This document shows, piece by piece, positions 6,946 through 14,731 of a stretch of DNA of 33,362 bases. The notes under the pieces were generated by a model that was given only the letters and a program-made list of their open reading frames with translations, was not told the origin of the DNA and did not search any database. The position numbers were made by a program, and so were the translations under genes. The stretch covers positions 1 through 33,362 of the forward strand of contig NZ_MUKA01000150.1 in the NCBI RefSeq assembly GCF_002150735.1, written 5' to 3'. Each line of letters starts with the position of its first letter. Position 1 is the stretch's first letter. This DNA comes from Streptomyces africanus (GTDB taxonomy: Bacteria > Actinomycetota > Actinomycetes > Streptomycetales > Streptomycetaceae).

Positions 6946-7965
6946 ATGACAGCGCCGTTACCCCACCCCACCGGCCTCGCCTACCACCGCATGGACCACT
7001 GCACGGGCCGTCACCGCTGGTGGCGGCCCCTGCTCGGCACTCTGCTGTTTCTCGCTGCCTACGTGGTCCTCACCCTCGTGCTGTTCGCCCTCTCCTACGG
7101 CGTCGGGGCGGCGGCCGGGCTGCGTGAACTGCCCGACGGGGGCCATGACTTCGGGCCGGTCGCCAACACGGCCCTGGACCTGACGTCCATAGCGGTCGCC
7201 CTGCCCCTGATCCTGCTGGCCGTGTGGTGGCCCGGGCGGCGACCGCCCGGCACCCTGTCCTCGGTCGAGGGGCGGCTGCGGTGGCGCTGGCTGGCCCGGT
7301 GTCTGCTGGCCGCCGTGCTCCCCGTGGCCGTGCTGGCGGTGACCGCCGCCTTCCTGCCCGACGACGGAGCCGACTCGGGGGAGTTCGGCGCGTGGGTGGG
7401 CTGGCGGTCGTTCCTCGGCGCGCTTGCCGTGCTGGCCGTCCTCGTCCCGGTGCAGGCGGCGGCGGAGGAGTACGTCTTCCGGGGCTGGCTGACGCAGGCG
7501 GTCGGCGCTTTCGCCCGTTCTCCGTGGTTCGCGGTGCTCCCACAGGCCGTGCTCTTCGCCGCCGCCCACGGCTGGGGCACCATGTGGGGCTTCCTCGGCC
7601 TGCTGGTCTTCGGACTGGTCGCCGGGTGGCTGACCATCCGCACCGGCGGCCTGGAGGCGGCCGTCGCCCTGCACGTCCTGAACAACCTGCTGGCCTTCGG
7701 CATCGCCGCCGCGGTCGTCGACGGACTGTCGTCCGACGAGACCGCCGCCGACGAATCCTGGCAACTCGCCCTCACGGACATGGCAACGACCCTGATCTAC
7801 GCCGCACTCGTCCTGTGGCTCGCCCGACGTCACCGGCCTCAGCGGCTCTCATCGCCGGTGGCCGTGTTCGCCTCATGGCCCGCACCGCACCTGCCACCGC
7901 AGAGCGCTACGACGCCCAGGACCACGTCCGCTGCTGGAGATGCCTCGCCTTCACCATGGCAGTAG
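6946..7965 (+). CDS. CPBP-family intramembrane metalloprotease (TTA codon, altered C-terminus)
   Basis: A multi-pass membrane protein of 339 codons with the CPBP/Abi motifs EEYVFRGW (glutamate pair and arginine), a later FAAAH, and HVLNN, which together bind the metal in CAAX-type proteases. ATG at 6946 follows a CATAGT -10-like hexamer by 7 bases, so the mRNA may be leaderless. Codon 5 is TTA (6958-6960), the leucine codon read by the bldA tRNA, so translation may be tied to development. The last 30 or so residues (from about SSPVAVF) are Pro/Ser/Thr-rich and run into a transposase remnant, so the native end may have been replaced. Substrate unknown. Confidence 0.88.
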   Translation: MTAPLPHPTGLAYHRMDHCTGRHRWWRPLLGTLLFLAAYVVLTLVLFALSYGVGAAAGLRELPDGGHDFGPVANTALDLTSIAVALPLILLAVWWPGRRPPGTLSSVEGRLRWRWLARCLLAAVLPVAVLAVTAAFLPDDGADSGEFGAWVGWRSFLGALAVLAVLVPVQAAAEEYVFRGWLTQAVGAFARSPWFAVLPQAVLFAAAHGWGTMWGFLGLLVFGLVAGWLTIRTGGLEAAVALHVLNNLLAFGIAAAVVDGLSSDETAADESWQLALTDMATTLIYAALVLWLARRHRPQRLSSPVAVFASWPAPHLPPQSATTPRTTSAAGDASPSPWQ

Positions 7966-7999
7966 CCCGCCTCGCCGGAACGGATGCAAAGGTCAACCG

Positions 8000-8353
8000 A
8001 AGGGCTTCGGCTGGCGGGACTTCCGCGACCTGCTGGTGCGTACCCGTATCCAGCTTGGCGGGCCGATCGTGCTGGTCTGGGACAACGTCCGCATCCACCT
8101 GACCGCACCGCTACGTGAGTTCATCGCCGGGAACGCCGACTGGCTCACCGTCTTCCAGCTGCCCACCTACGCGCCAGACCTGAACCCGCAGGAAGGCGTG
8201 TGGTACCTGGTCAAGCGCGACCTCGGTAACCTCGCCGCCGCCGACCTGGGCCCGATCACCCAGGCCGTCGAGCGCAAGCTCAAGATGCTGCAGTACCGGC
8301 CCCGCGTCATCGACGGCTGCCTCACCAGCACCGGTCTGGACCTCTATGACTGA
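8000..8353 (+). pseudogene. IS630-family transposase, C-terminal remnant
   Basis: An open frame contains only the last part of a DDE transposase: KGFGWRDFRDLL, then VLVWDNVRIHL with the second catalytic aspartate, then YAPDLNPQEGVW with the catalytic glutamate, and a typical IS630 end (NLAAADLGPITQAVERKL). The N-terminal helix-turn-helix domains and first catalytic aspartate are missing, so it cannot be active. No terminal inverted repeats were found. The remnant begins next to the end of the CPBP protease gene, which suggests an old insertion and deletion. Upstream bases to about 7940 are open in the same frame but are not recognisable. Confidence 0.85.
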
Positions 8354-8423
8354 CCCGGGCCGGGGCTGCTCGCAACTCCGTCGTCGCGCTGCTACCACGC
8401 CCAGGAAGACCGTGCCGAATGTG

Positions 8424-9101
8424 TCAGAAGAAATCCAGGAGTTCTGTCAGGGAGGTGATGGAAGGCACCTCCGAGACGGCCGAGTCCCGGCAAAGCGCAC
8501 GTCCTGCATAGCCGAGTCGGATAGCCGCGGCGACCAGGTCCGGATCGTCATCAACGAACAGACACTGCGCAGGAGCGAGGTTCAGCGCGGCGCTGGCGTG
8601 GTGGTACATGCGCGGGTCCGGTTTGTTGCAGCCGAGGACGGCGGAGATTGCATACGCCTCGAAGAACCGGCTGATCCCGAGTCCGGCGTGGAGGTCGGGC
8701 AGACCGGGCCAGGCATCCGACACCACGGCCATCCGCACGCCCCGCCGGCTCAGCTCATCCAGGGTCTCCTCGACGTCTGGGTACGTCTCCAGAAACACGG
8801 CCGGAGGAACTTCACGGCGCAAGTCAGCGAGGAGTTGCGAGGTCGGTTCCACGCCGAGGTGGTGGAGCATCACCCGGTGGTAATCGTCGTAGTCGGGCGT
8901 CGATGACGAGGTCGCGAAGAAGTGGTCGCCCGCGCTGATAGCCGCCGCGAACTGTTCCGGTGTGATCGACGGTGCGTGGGCGAGGACGGTCTGCTCGAAG
9001 TCCGCTCGCGGGTTCCAACGGCCACCGATCGGCTGCATCAGCACGCCGCCTGAGTCAAACAGGACAGCACGGAGATTGTCGGGAGAGGCTGATTGAGTCA
9101 T
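8424..9101 (-). CDS. HAD-superfamily hydrolase (subfamily IA)
   Basis: A 225-residue phosphatase-like protein with all four HAD motifs. Motif I is AVLFDSGGV (the FDxGG variant common in the IA group), motif II VVSDAWP, motif III lysine in NKPDPRMY, and motif IV FVDDDPD. A helical cap lies between motifs I and II. It should hydrolyse a small phosphorylated metabolite or act on a haloacid-type substrate; the substrate is unknown. ATG at 9101 is preceded by GTG in frame at 9104, and either could start. There is only a weak GGGCGGG upstream. It is monocistronic, bracketed by a transposase remnant, which fits an accessory region. Confidence 0.88.
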   Translation of the reverse strand: MTQSASPDNLRAVLFDSGGVLMQPIGGRWNPRADFEQTVLAHAPSITPEQFAAAISAGDHFFATSSSTPDYDDYHRVMLHHLGVEPTSQLLADLRREVPPAVFLETYPDVEETLDELSRRGVRMAVVSDAWPGLPDLHAGLGISRFFEAYAISAVLGCNKPDPRMYHHASAALNLAPAQCLFVDDDPDLVAAAIRLGYAGRALCRDSAVSEVPSITSLTELLDFF

Positions 9102-9366
9102 CACCCGCCCAGTCTGGTGAGCAAACGCCCCGCTGGTCGACCCCCTCCGGGCCGGACACTGGCAACTGCACCCCAGGTCAGACCGACATCACGTATTCAG
9201 GTTCAGTAGTTTTTTCTCTTTCGATTGAGATTCGGTTCGTTTCCACTCTGGATTACGATCGCGCCTCTGTGCTCTACGCGGCTCTCCATCACTACTCCGA
9301 AGTCGTGCACCTCGAAGAGCCGTAACCAGCGGGTCTCACCAGAGCAGGCAGGGAACACCCACGCCT

Positions 9367-9930
9367 TCAGCTATCAGGACGGTGCTGATTAAGCGCCGGC
9401 TCAAGGAGGTCAACGGCCTCCGTCCAACCGAATCGATCCGCGCCACCGCCGGCCTTGGGGCGGTGGGGTTTGTAGGAGCCGATCAGGACGCCCATCTCGC
9501 GCAGTCGTTTCAGGCTCCGTTGGTAGGCGGGGTGCGCCGCCTGGGCCGCGTTCAGGTAGGGGAGGACGACCGTGGGGATGCCCATGCCGTATGCCTCGCA
9601 GAGGATTCCCAGGGCCAGGGTGTCCGAGATGCCCGCGGCCCACTTGTTGATCGTGTTGAAGGTTGCCGGGGCGACCGCGATGGCGTCGGCGGGGGGCAGG
9701 GGGCGGGCTTCGCCGGGCGTGCGCCAGGCGGAGCGGATCGGATAGCCGGTCTGGGATTGGATCGCCTCCGCATCCAGGAAACCGAGGCCTTGCGGAGTGG
9801 CGATGACGCCCACGTCCCAGTGCCGTTCCTGTGCCTGCGTAATCAGCTTGCCGACATCGTCGGCGACTCCGGCCGCGCACACGACGACGTACAGGAAGGG
9901 CTTCTTGCCCTGCACGTTTGACTCGGTCAC
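9367..9930 (-). CDS. flavoprotein of the PPC-decarboxylase/EpiD fold, active-site His not evident
   Basis: A 187-residue FMN-binding Rossmann-like protein. VAPATFNTINKWAAGISDTLA is the counterpart of the PASANT motif, and PYLNAAQAAHPAYQRSL of the PxMNxxM substrate clamp; both are shortened variants. The HIxLS-type active-site histidine of phosphopantothenoylcysteine decarboxylases and EpiD is not seen in the expected place (the sequence there reads EARPLPPADA). It may therefore bind FMN without classical cysteine decarboxylation. Its GTG start (9930) overlaps the TGA of the upstream XRE regulator by four bases (GTGA), so the two are translationally coupled and probably work together. Confidence 0.85.
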   Translation of the reverse strand: MTESNVQGKKPFLYVVVCAAGVADDVGKLITQAQERHWDVGVIATPQGLGFLDAEAIQSQTGYPIRSAWRTPGEARPLPPADAIAVAPATFNTINKWAAGISDTLALGILCEAYGMGIPTVVLPYLNAAQAAHPAYQRSLKRLREMGVLIGSYKPHRPKAGGGADRFGWTEAVDLLEPALNQHRPDS

Positions 9931-11210
9931 GCCGGGACTCCCAGTCGGTGGCTGAAGCGGTGCAGTTCCGGCAGGGTACGTCGGTGGTCACGGGCGGCCA
10001 TGTCGGCTGCCAGGTGGCGGACGGCGGGGCGGCGTACGTCCTGAACCGCACACGTCTCGGCCATGCGCAGTGCCTGGTAACCATCGGCGAGGCGTCCTAG
10101 CTGGCTGTGGGCCCGAGCGGTCTCCACCCACAGGGCCGCCCGGCGTTCCGGTACGGGGATCGGGCGGATGGTGAGGGGCCGGGCTGCCTGCAGAGCAATG
10201 CCTGCATCTCCGAGAGCCACCAGTGCGCTGACCTCGTGCAGGGCGACGTTGGTCTGGCAGAAGTTGGCCCATGCGTCGGGCTGGTCGAGTGCGACGTATC
10301 GCGCGACTTCCTTGGCCTCTGCGAGGAATTCCGCCGTAGCGGAACGGTCGCCGCCGCTGCTCGATGCGGTGACTCCGCGGAGCAGTAACAGCCCCACCGC
10401 CGCGAGGTACTTCGGTGGGCGCCGATCGTACGAGCCCGACAACTGGCCGGCGGTGTGACGGACGAGGGAGACGGCCTGACCGGTGTGCTTCTCGCGGGCC
10501 AGGACGTGGGCTTGAACGCGGACACTGGAGGCAAGGACGACCGGGTCGCCCGAGCGTTCGGCCTCGGCCATCGCCCGGCCGACAGCGAGCCAGGCGCTGC
10601 CCTGGTCGTGCTGCTTGAGCAGGAGGCTCGTAGCGGTCTGATAGGCCGTTGCGAGCAGACCGGACAGCACTGGAGCGTCGGCCGTGCCGTCGTCGGATGC
10701 GCATCGGAGGTCGGCGATCAATCCAGGTAGGACACGCTCCAGCGTGGCGTAGTCGCAGGTGTGGAACAGCCGGCGGGCCGCGCCTACGCGGTTCCGCAGG
10801 GAAGCGACGTTCGAGGAAGTCCGGGGAACAGAGGCAGTCGCGAGGGTTGATCCAGGCAGCAGAGCCTGAACGAGGGCATCACGCGAAGTGGCGGGCGAGG
10901 ATGCCACGCCCAGTGCCGCGATGCCGGCGGCGAGGAATGTACGGCGTTGCAACCCTCCCGGCTCGGCAGCGGCGGTACGTGAGGGTGGCGCGGGCGCCAG
11001 TCCCAACTTGTGGGGCGGGATCTCCAGTTCATGGGCGATGGCCCGGAGGACGCGCATGTCAGCCGTGCCCCTGCCGCTTTCCAAACGGCTCACTTTGGAC
11101 TGGTGGTAGCCGAGTGCGGCGGCGACGTCCCTCTGCGAGCGTCGCTGTAACACCCTCGCCTGCCGGATCACTTCGCCGATCCGCCTTGGTGCCTCGTGTG
11201 CTTCGGCCAT
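9927..11210 (-). CDS. XRE-family regulator with TPR-like C-terminal region (two TTA codons)
   Basis: A protein of 427 residues with an N-terminal helix-turn-helix at about 10-70 (IGEVIRQARVLQRRSQRDVA, then YHQSKVSRLESG), followed by RRTFLAAGIAALGVA, which resembles a Tat motif but is internal and typical of streptomycete regulators of this type. The rest is helical and TPR-like. ATG at 11210 begins MAEAHEAPRR. TTA codons at 11150-11148 and 10388-10386 make bldA dependence likely. A dyad lies upstream at 11283-11297. It is coupled by overlap to the flavoprotein and divergent from two small genes; it likely regulates this module. Confidence 0.88.
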   Translation of the reverse strand: MAEAHEAPRRIGEVIRQARVLQRRSQRDVAAALGYHQSKVSRLESGRGTADMRVLRAIAHELEIPPHKLGLAPAPPSRTAAAEPGGLQRRTFLAAGIAALGVASSPATSRDALVQALLPGSTLATASVPRTSSNVASLRNRVGAARRLFHTCDYATLERVLPGLIADLRCASDDGTADAPVLSGLLATAYQTATSLLLKQHDQGSAWLAVGRAMAEAERSGDPVVLASSVRVQAHVLAREKHTGQAVSLVRHTAGQLSGSYDRRPPKYLAAVGLLLLRGVTASSSGGDRSATAEFLAEAKEVARYVALDQPDAWANFCQTNVALHEVSALVALGDAGIALQAARPLTIRPIPVPERRAALWVETARAHSQLGRLADGYQALRMAETCAVQDVRRPAVRHLAADMAARDHRRTLPELHRFSHRLGVPA

Positions 11211-11282
11211 GTGCCACGGACCCCCTCGCCGTCGCCGATCCTGCCTCTTCAAACGAGCGTAGATCAGCGGCGATTCAGCCTG

Positions 11283-11297
11283 ATGCAGCTTCTGCAT
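11283..11297. promoter_or_regulatory. ATGCAG-CTT-CTGCAT dyad in the divergent promoter region
   Basis: A perfect 6-bp inverted repeat with a 3-base centre lies 73 bases upstream of the XRE start and about 145 bases upstream of the divergent small gene. XRE regulators often bind such short dyads, so this is a plausible operator for both directions. The protein that binds it is inferred. Confidence 0.5.
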
Positions 11298-11440
11298 AAC
11301 CGATGCTGCCGCTGCACCCAAGCCCGCCGTTCACCGGGACCTGGTGGTTGCTTGAAGCGTCGCACCTGCCACAGAACCCCCGCGACGGGTGGAGCCGTCC
11401 GGGGGAGTGGTCACCAGCTGAACCCGATGGAGCTGACGAC

Positions 11441-11749
11441 ATGAGTGACTTTATTCGCCGCCTCATTGCCTGGGTGGGCCTCATGGCCACACCCCCTGGC
11501 AGGCATCACCGGACGCCCAGCTATTCATTGCCTTCGTACGCCGTTCCGGCGTCCCCTGCCTCCGCCCCTCTCCCCGCTCACCGCAGTCCATACGGTCTGG
11601 ACACGCGTATCGACGGCTCCTCCACGGTGGCCGTGCGTCCCTACCTCGCCGCTCACGAGCAGTGGCAACGGCGTCATGAACCGGCTTGGCTCGCCGCGCG
11701 GTCGCCAGCAGCAGGGCCTTACTGGCTCCACAGTGAGGAGGTGGCCTGA
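11441..11749 (+). CDS. small conserved-looking protein of unknown function, 102 residues
   Basis: ATG at 11441 with GGAG 8 bases upstream starts MSDFIRRLIAWVGL, an amphipathic helix, followed by a Pro/Ser/Arg-rich region (TPPGRHHRTP, SYAVPASPASAP) and a Trp-containing C-terminus (EQWQRRHEPAWLAARSP, PYWLHSEE). There is no signal peptide or known motif. The stop overlaps the next start (TGATG, A at 11749 shared), so the two genes are translated together. They are divergent from the XRE/flavoprotein pair, so the four form one module. Function not recognised. Confidence 0.75.
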   Translation: MSDFIRRLIAWVGLMATPPGRHHRTPSYSLPSYAVPASPASAPLPAHRSPYGLDTRIDGSSTVAVRPYLAAHEQWQRRHEPAWLAARSPAAGPYWLHSEEVA

Positions 11750-12084
11750 TGGCAACGGGGGCCGATGCGGCAGAGCCCGAGAACCCCCATCCACGCCGCA
11801 GGCTTCGTCTCTTGCCATGGACGGGCCCAGAGGACAAGCCGTGCTTCCTGATCACGGACGGCGACGGTGGGCGTGTGTCTCGCCTCGCAGACATCGCAGA
11901 AGAGGTCCAGCTCGAGATGGGCGCTCGCCTTCTCGCTCACGCGGAGGACATGCTGACGAACGCCACCGAGGCTCAACTCCGCTTTTTGGCCGAGCGCCTG
12001 ACCGAAGCCCTTCGCGATTCGCTACGCATCGCCGAGAGCCGGTGGACGGGGCCATGCGGCAATCAGGAGCGGTCCTGCCGATGA
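11749..12084 (+). CDS. small protein of unknown function, 111 residues, coupled to upstream gene
   Basis: ATG at 11749 overlaps the upstream stop by one base and has GAGGTGG before it. The protein starts with an acidic and Arg-rich segment, contains PCFLITDGDGGRVSRLADIAEE and a long amphipathic helix (about 57-100, ADIAEEVQLEMGARLLAHAE and onward) and ends with GPCGNQERSCR. The helix suggests a dimeric or partner-binding protein. The two C-terminal cysteines are the only notable residues; given the neighbouring EpiD-fold flavoprotein one could imagine a cysteine-containing substrate, but this is speculative. A strong terminator follows. Confidence 0.75.
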   Translation: MATGADAAEPENPHPRRRLRLLPWTGPEDKPCFLITDGDGGRVSRLADIAEEVQLEMGARLLAHAEDMLTNATEAQLRFLAERLTEALRDSLRIAESRWTGPCGNQERSCR

Positions 12085-12115
12085 GCGCCGCGACCCTATA
12101 GGGGATACAGAAACG

Positions 12116-12157
12116 CCGACGCCCCCTGCCCGATAAACCCGGGACAGGGGGCGTCGG
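12116..12157. terminator. bidirectional hairpin terminator between convergent genes
   Basis: CCGACGCCCCCTG (12116-12128) and CAGGGGGCGTCGG (12145-12157) pair perfectly over 13 bases, and the loop side adds further pairs (CCCG/CGGG) with one bulge. It lies 31 bases after the small gene's stop and 20 before the Fe-S reductase stop, ideal for ending both transcripts. Confidence 0.85.
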
Positions 12158-12177
12158 GAACACCCGGCGGGAACCGC

Positions 12178-14490
12178 CTACTTCACCGGCTCCGGCTCCG
12201 GCGCGTTCTCCGAGTCCGCCGTGCCCGCCGGCGGCTCGCCGTCGTCGTCCTCGTCCTCCGCGGGGACCGGCGTCTTCACCGAGTCCAGCAGGAGCTGGGC
12301 GACGTCCACCACCTGGATGGACTCCTTCGCCTTGCCGTCGTTCTTCTTGCCGTTGACGGAGTCGGTCAACATCACGAGGCAGAAGGGGCACGCCGTCGAC
12401 ACGATGTCGGGGCTCAGGGACAGCGCCTCATCCACCCGCTCGTTGTTGATGCGCTTGCCGATGCGCTCTTCCATCCACATCCGCGCACCACCCGCGCCAC
12501 AGCAGAAGCCCCGCTCCTTGTGGCGGTGCATCTCCTCGTTGCGGATGCCGGGGACGCTGGCGATGATCTCGCGCGGGGGCGTGTAGATCTTGTTGTGGCG
12601 GCCCAGGTAGCAGGGGTCGTGGTACGTGATGATGCCCTCGACCGGGGTCACCGGGATGAGCTTGCCCTCGTCCACCAGGTGCTGGAGCAGCTGCGTGTGG
12701 TGGATGACCTCGTAGTCGCCGCCGAGCTGCGGGTACTCGTTGCCGAGCGTGTTGAGGCAGTGCGGGCAGGTCGCGACGATCTTCTTCGCGGACTTCGGCT
12801 TCGCCGACTCGGGCGTCACCTTGCCCTCGTCGTCCATCTCCTCGCCGAACGCCATGTTCAGCGCCATGACGTTCTCCATGCCGAGCTCCTGGAACAGGGG
12901 CTCGTTGCCGAGACGCCGGGCGGAGTCACCGGTGCACTTCTCGTCGCCGCCCATGATGGCGAACTTGACGCCCGCGATGTGCAGGAGCTCCGCGAAGGCC
13001 TTCGTGGTCTTCTTCGCGCGGTCCTCCAGGGCGCCGGCGCAGCCGACCCAGTACAGGTACTCGACCTCGGACAGGTCCTCGATGTCCTTGCCGACGACCG
13101 GGACCTCGAAGTCGACCTCCTTGAGCCACTCCAGGCGCTGCTTCTTCGCCAGGCCCCAGGGGTTGCCCTTCTTCTCCAGGTTCTTGAGCATCGTGCCCGC
13201 CTCGGACGGGAACGCGGACTCGATCATCACCTGGTAGCGGCGCATGTCGACGATGTGGTCGACGTGCTCGATGTCCACCGGGCACTGCTCGACGCAGGCA
13301 CCGCAGGTGGTGCAGGACCACAGGACGTCCGGGTCGATGACGCCGTTGTCTTCAAGAGTTCCGACCAGCGGGCGCTCGGCCTCCGCGAGAGCGGCGGCGG
13401 GCACACCGGCCAGCTGCTCCTCGGACGCCTTCTCCTCGCCCTCCATCGTCTTGCCGCCGCCGGCCAGCAGGTACGGCGCCTTGGCGTGCGCGTGGTCGCG
13501 CAGCGACATGATCAGCAGCTTGGGGGAGAGCGGCTTGCCCGTGTTCCAGGCCGGGCACTGCGACTGGCAGCGGCCGCACTCGGTGCACGTGGAGAAGTCC
13601 AGCAGGCCCTTCCAGGAGAACTGCTCGACCTGGGAGACGCCGAAGACGTCGTCCTCGCCCGGGTCGGTGAAGTCGATCGGCTCGCCGCCCGACGTCATGG
13701 GCTGGAGCGCGCCCAGAGCCGTCCCGCCCGACGCCTCGCGCTTGAACCAGATGTTCGGGAACGCCAGGAAGCGGTGCCAGGCGACACCCATGTTGGTGTT
13801 CAGGCTGACCGTGATCATCCAGATCATGGTCGTGCCCAGCTTGATCATCGCGAAGAAGTAGACGAGGTTCTGCAGCGCCGCCACGCTCAGGCCCTTGAAG
13901 GCCAGGACCAGCGGGTACGAGGCGAAGTACGCCGCCTCGTATCCCTCCACGTGGTGGAGCGCGCCCTCCAGGCCCCGCAGGACGTAGATGGCCAGGCCGA
14001 TCGTGAGGATGACGTACTCGACGAAGTACGCCTGGCCCATCTTCGAGCCGGCGAAGCGGGACTTGCGGCCCGGCCGCGACGGCAGGTTCAGCAGGCGGAT
14101 GACCATCAGGGTCGCGATGCCGAGGGTGGTCATCGCCGCGATGAACTCGATGTAGAGCTCGTACGGGAGGAAGCCGCCGAGCACCGGCAGCGTCCAGTCG
14201 GCCTGGAACAGCTGGCCGTACGCGGTGATGATCGTCGGCGGCAGCGTCAGAAAGCCGATCGCCACGAACCAGTGGGCGACACCGACGATGCCCCACCGGT
14301 TCATGCGCGTGTGGCCGAGGAACTCCTTCACCAGCGTCACGCTGCGCTGGTAGGGGTTGTCGGTCCGGGTGCCGGCGGGCACGGGCTGGCCCAGTTTGAA
14401 GTACCGGACGAACTGGCCGATCGCGCGTGCGAGCAGCGCGACGCCGACCACGGTCAAGACCAGCGACACGATGATCGCGGCGAGTTGCAT
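12178..14490 (-). CDS. membrane [4Fe-4S] reductase with two CCG domains (EtfD/HdrD-like)
   Basis: A 770-residue protein with about five or six N-terminal membrane helices (NarI-like quinone module), then two ferredoxin-type clusters CTECGRCQSQCP (near 299) and CTTCGACVEQCP (near 391), then two cysteine-rich CCG domains (YLYWVGCAG, TCPHC; YHDPCYLGRH, GFCCGAGGARMW, TACPFC). The same architecture occurs in mycobacterial EtfD (Rv0338c), which passes electrons from the electron-transfer flavoprotein of fatty acid beta-oxidation to menaquinone. I infer that role here; HdrD-like redox is the alternative. ATG at 14490 has GAGGAGC upstream. The C-terminus is acidic and Pro-rich. Confidence 0.92.
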   Translation of the reverse strand: MQLAAIIVSLVLTVVGVALLARAIGQFVRYFKLGQPVPAGTRTDNPYQRSVTLVKEFLGHTRMNRWGIVGVAHWFVAIGFLTLPPTIITAYGQLFQADWTLPVLGGFLPYELYIEFIAAMTTLGIATLMVIRLLNLPSRPGRKSRFAGSKMGQAYFVEYVILTIGLAIYVLRGLEGALHHVEGYEAAYFASYPLVLAFKGLSVAALQNLVYFFAMIKLGTTMIWMITVSLNTNMGVAWHRFLAFPNIWFKREASGGTALGALQPMTSGGEPIDFTDPGEDDVFGVSQVEQFSWKGLLDFSTCTECGRCQSQCPAWNTGKPLSPKLLIMSLRDHAHAKAPYLLAGGGKTMEGEEKASEEQLAGVPAAALAEAERPLVGTLEDNGVIDPDVLWSCTTCGACVEQCPVDIEHVDHIVDMRRYQVMIESAFPSEAGTMLKNLEKKGNPWGLAKKQRLEWLKEVDFEVPVVGKDIEDLSEVEYLYWVGCAGALEDRAKKTTKAFAELLHIAGVKFAIMGGDEKCTGDSARRLGNEPLFQELGMENVMALNMAFGEEMDDEGKVTPESAKPKSAKKIVATCPHCLNTLGNEYPQLGGDYEVIHHTQLLQHLVDEGKLIPVTPVEGIITYHDPCYLGRHNKIYTPPREIIASVPGIRNEEMHRHKERGFCCGAGGARMWMEERIGKRINNERVDEALSLSPDIVSTACPFCLVMLTDSVNGKKNDGKAKESIQVVDVAQLLLDSVKTPVPAEDEDDDGEPPAGTADSENAPEPEPVK

Positions 14491-14554
14491 GGGGGCTCCT
14501 CGGGCCTGCGAGGGTTTGTCGGGGGAACCGGTCGTTCTTCAGGGTTCCCCGAGA

Positions 14555-14568
14555 TTACTAAGCGGTAA
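14555..14568. promoter_or_regulatory. TTAC-N6-GTAA dyad upstream of the Fe-S reductase
   Basis: TTACTAAGCGGTAA (14555-14568) is a 4-4 inverted repeat 65 bases upstream of the reductase start, in an A/T-rich pocket that probably includes the promoter. TTAC/GTAA dyads are common operators for TetR-type lipid regulators in actinobacteria, which would fit a beta-oxidation electron carrier. The regulator is unknown. Confidence 0.4.
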
Positions 14569-14731
14569 CTTATGCAGTCCGTCTGAGACTACCCCTATCT
14601 TCCGCCGCACTGTAGCCGGGTGGGCAGTGATCTGAATCGCTGAGGGTTGCCTCAGGAAACACCCCGAAGCGGCTCGCGATCCCGTCGTGTTATTCGTACC
14701 GAATTGTCATAGTGACGCCTAACTTATATCC

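Noticed and set aside
8972..9325. 117-codon plus-strand frame ending in an A/T-rich stretch (9180-9330)
   Set aside because: Starts inside the HAD gene on the other strand. The A/T-rich part more likely contains the HAD promoter region; no ribosome binding site was found.
12520..14568. 682-codon plus-strand frame over the Fe-S reductase
   Set aside because: Antisense shadow of a gene with clear iron-sulfur motifs; low-complexity protein.
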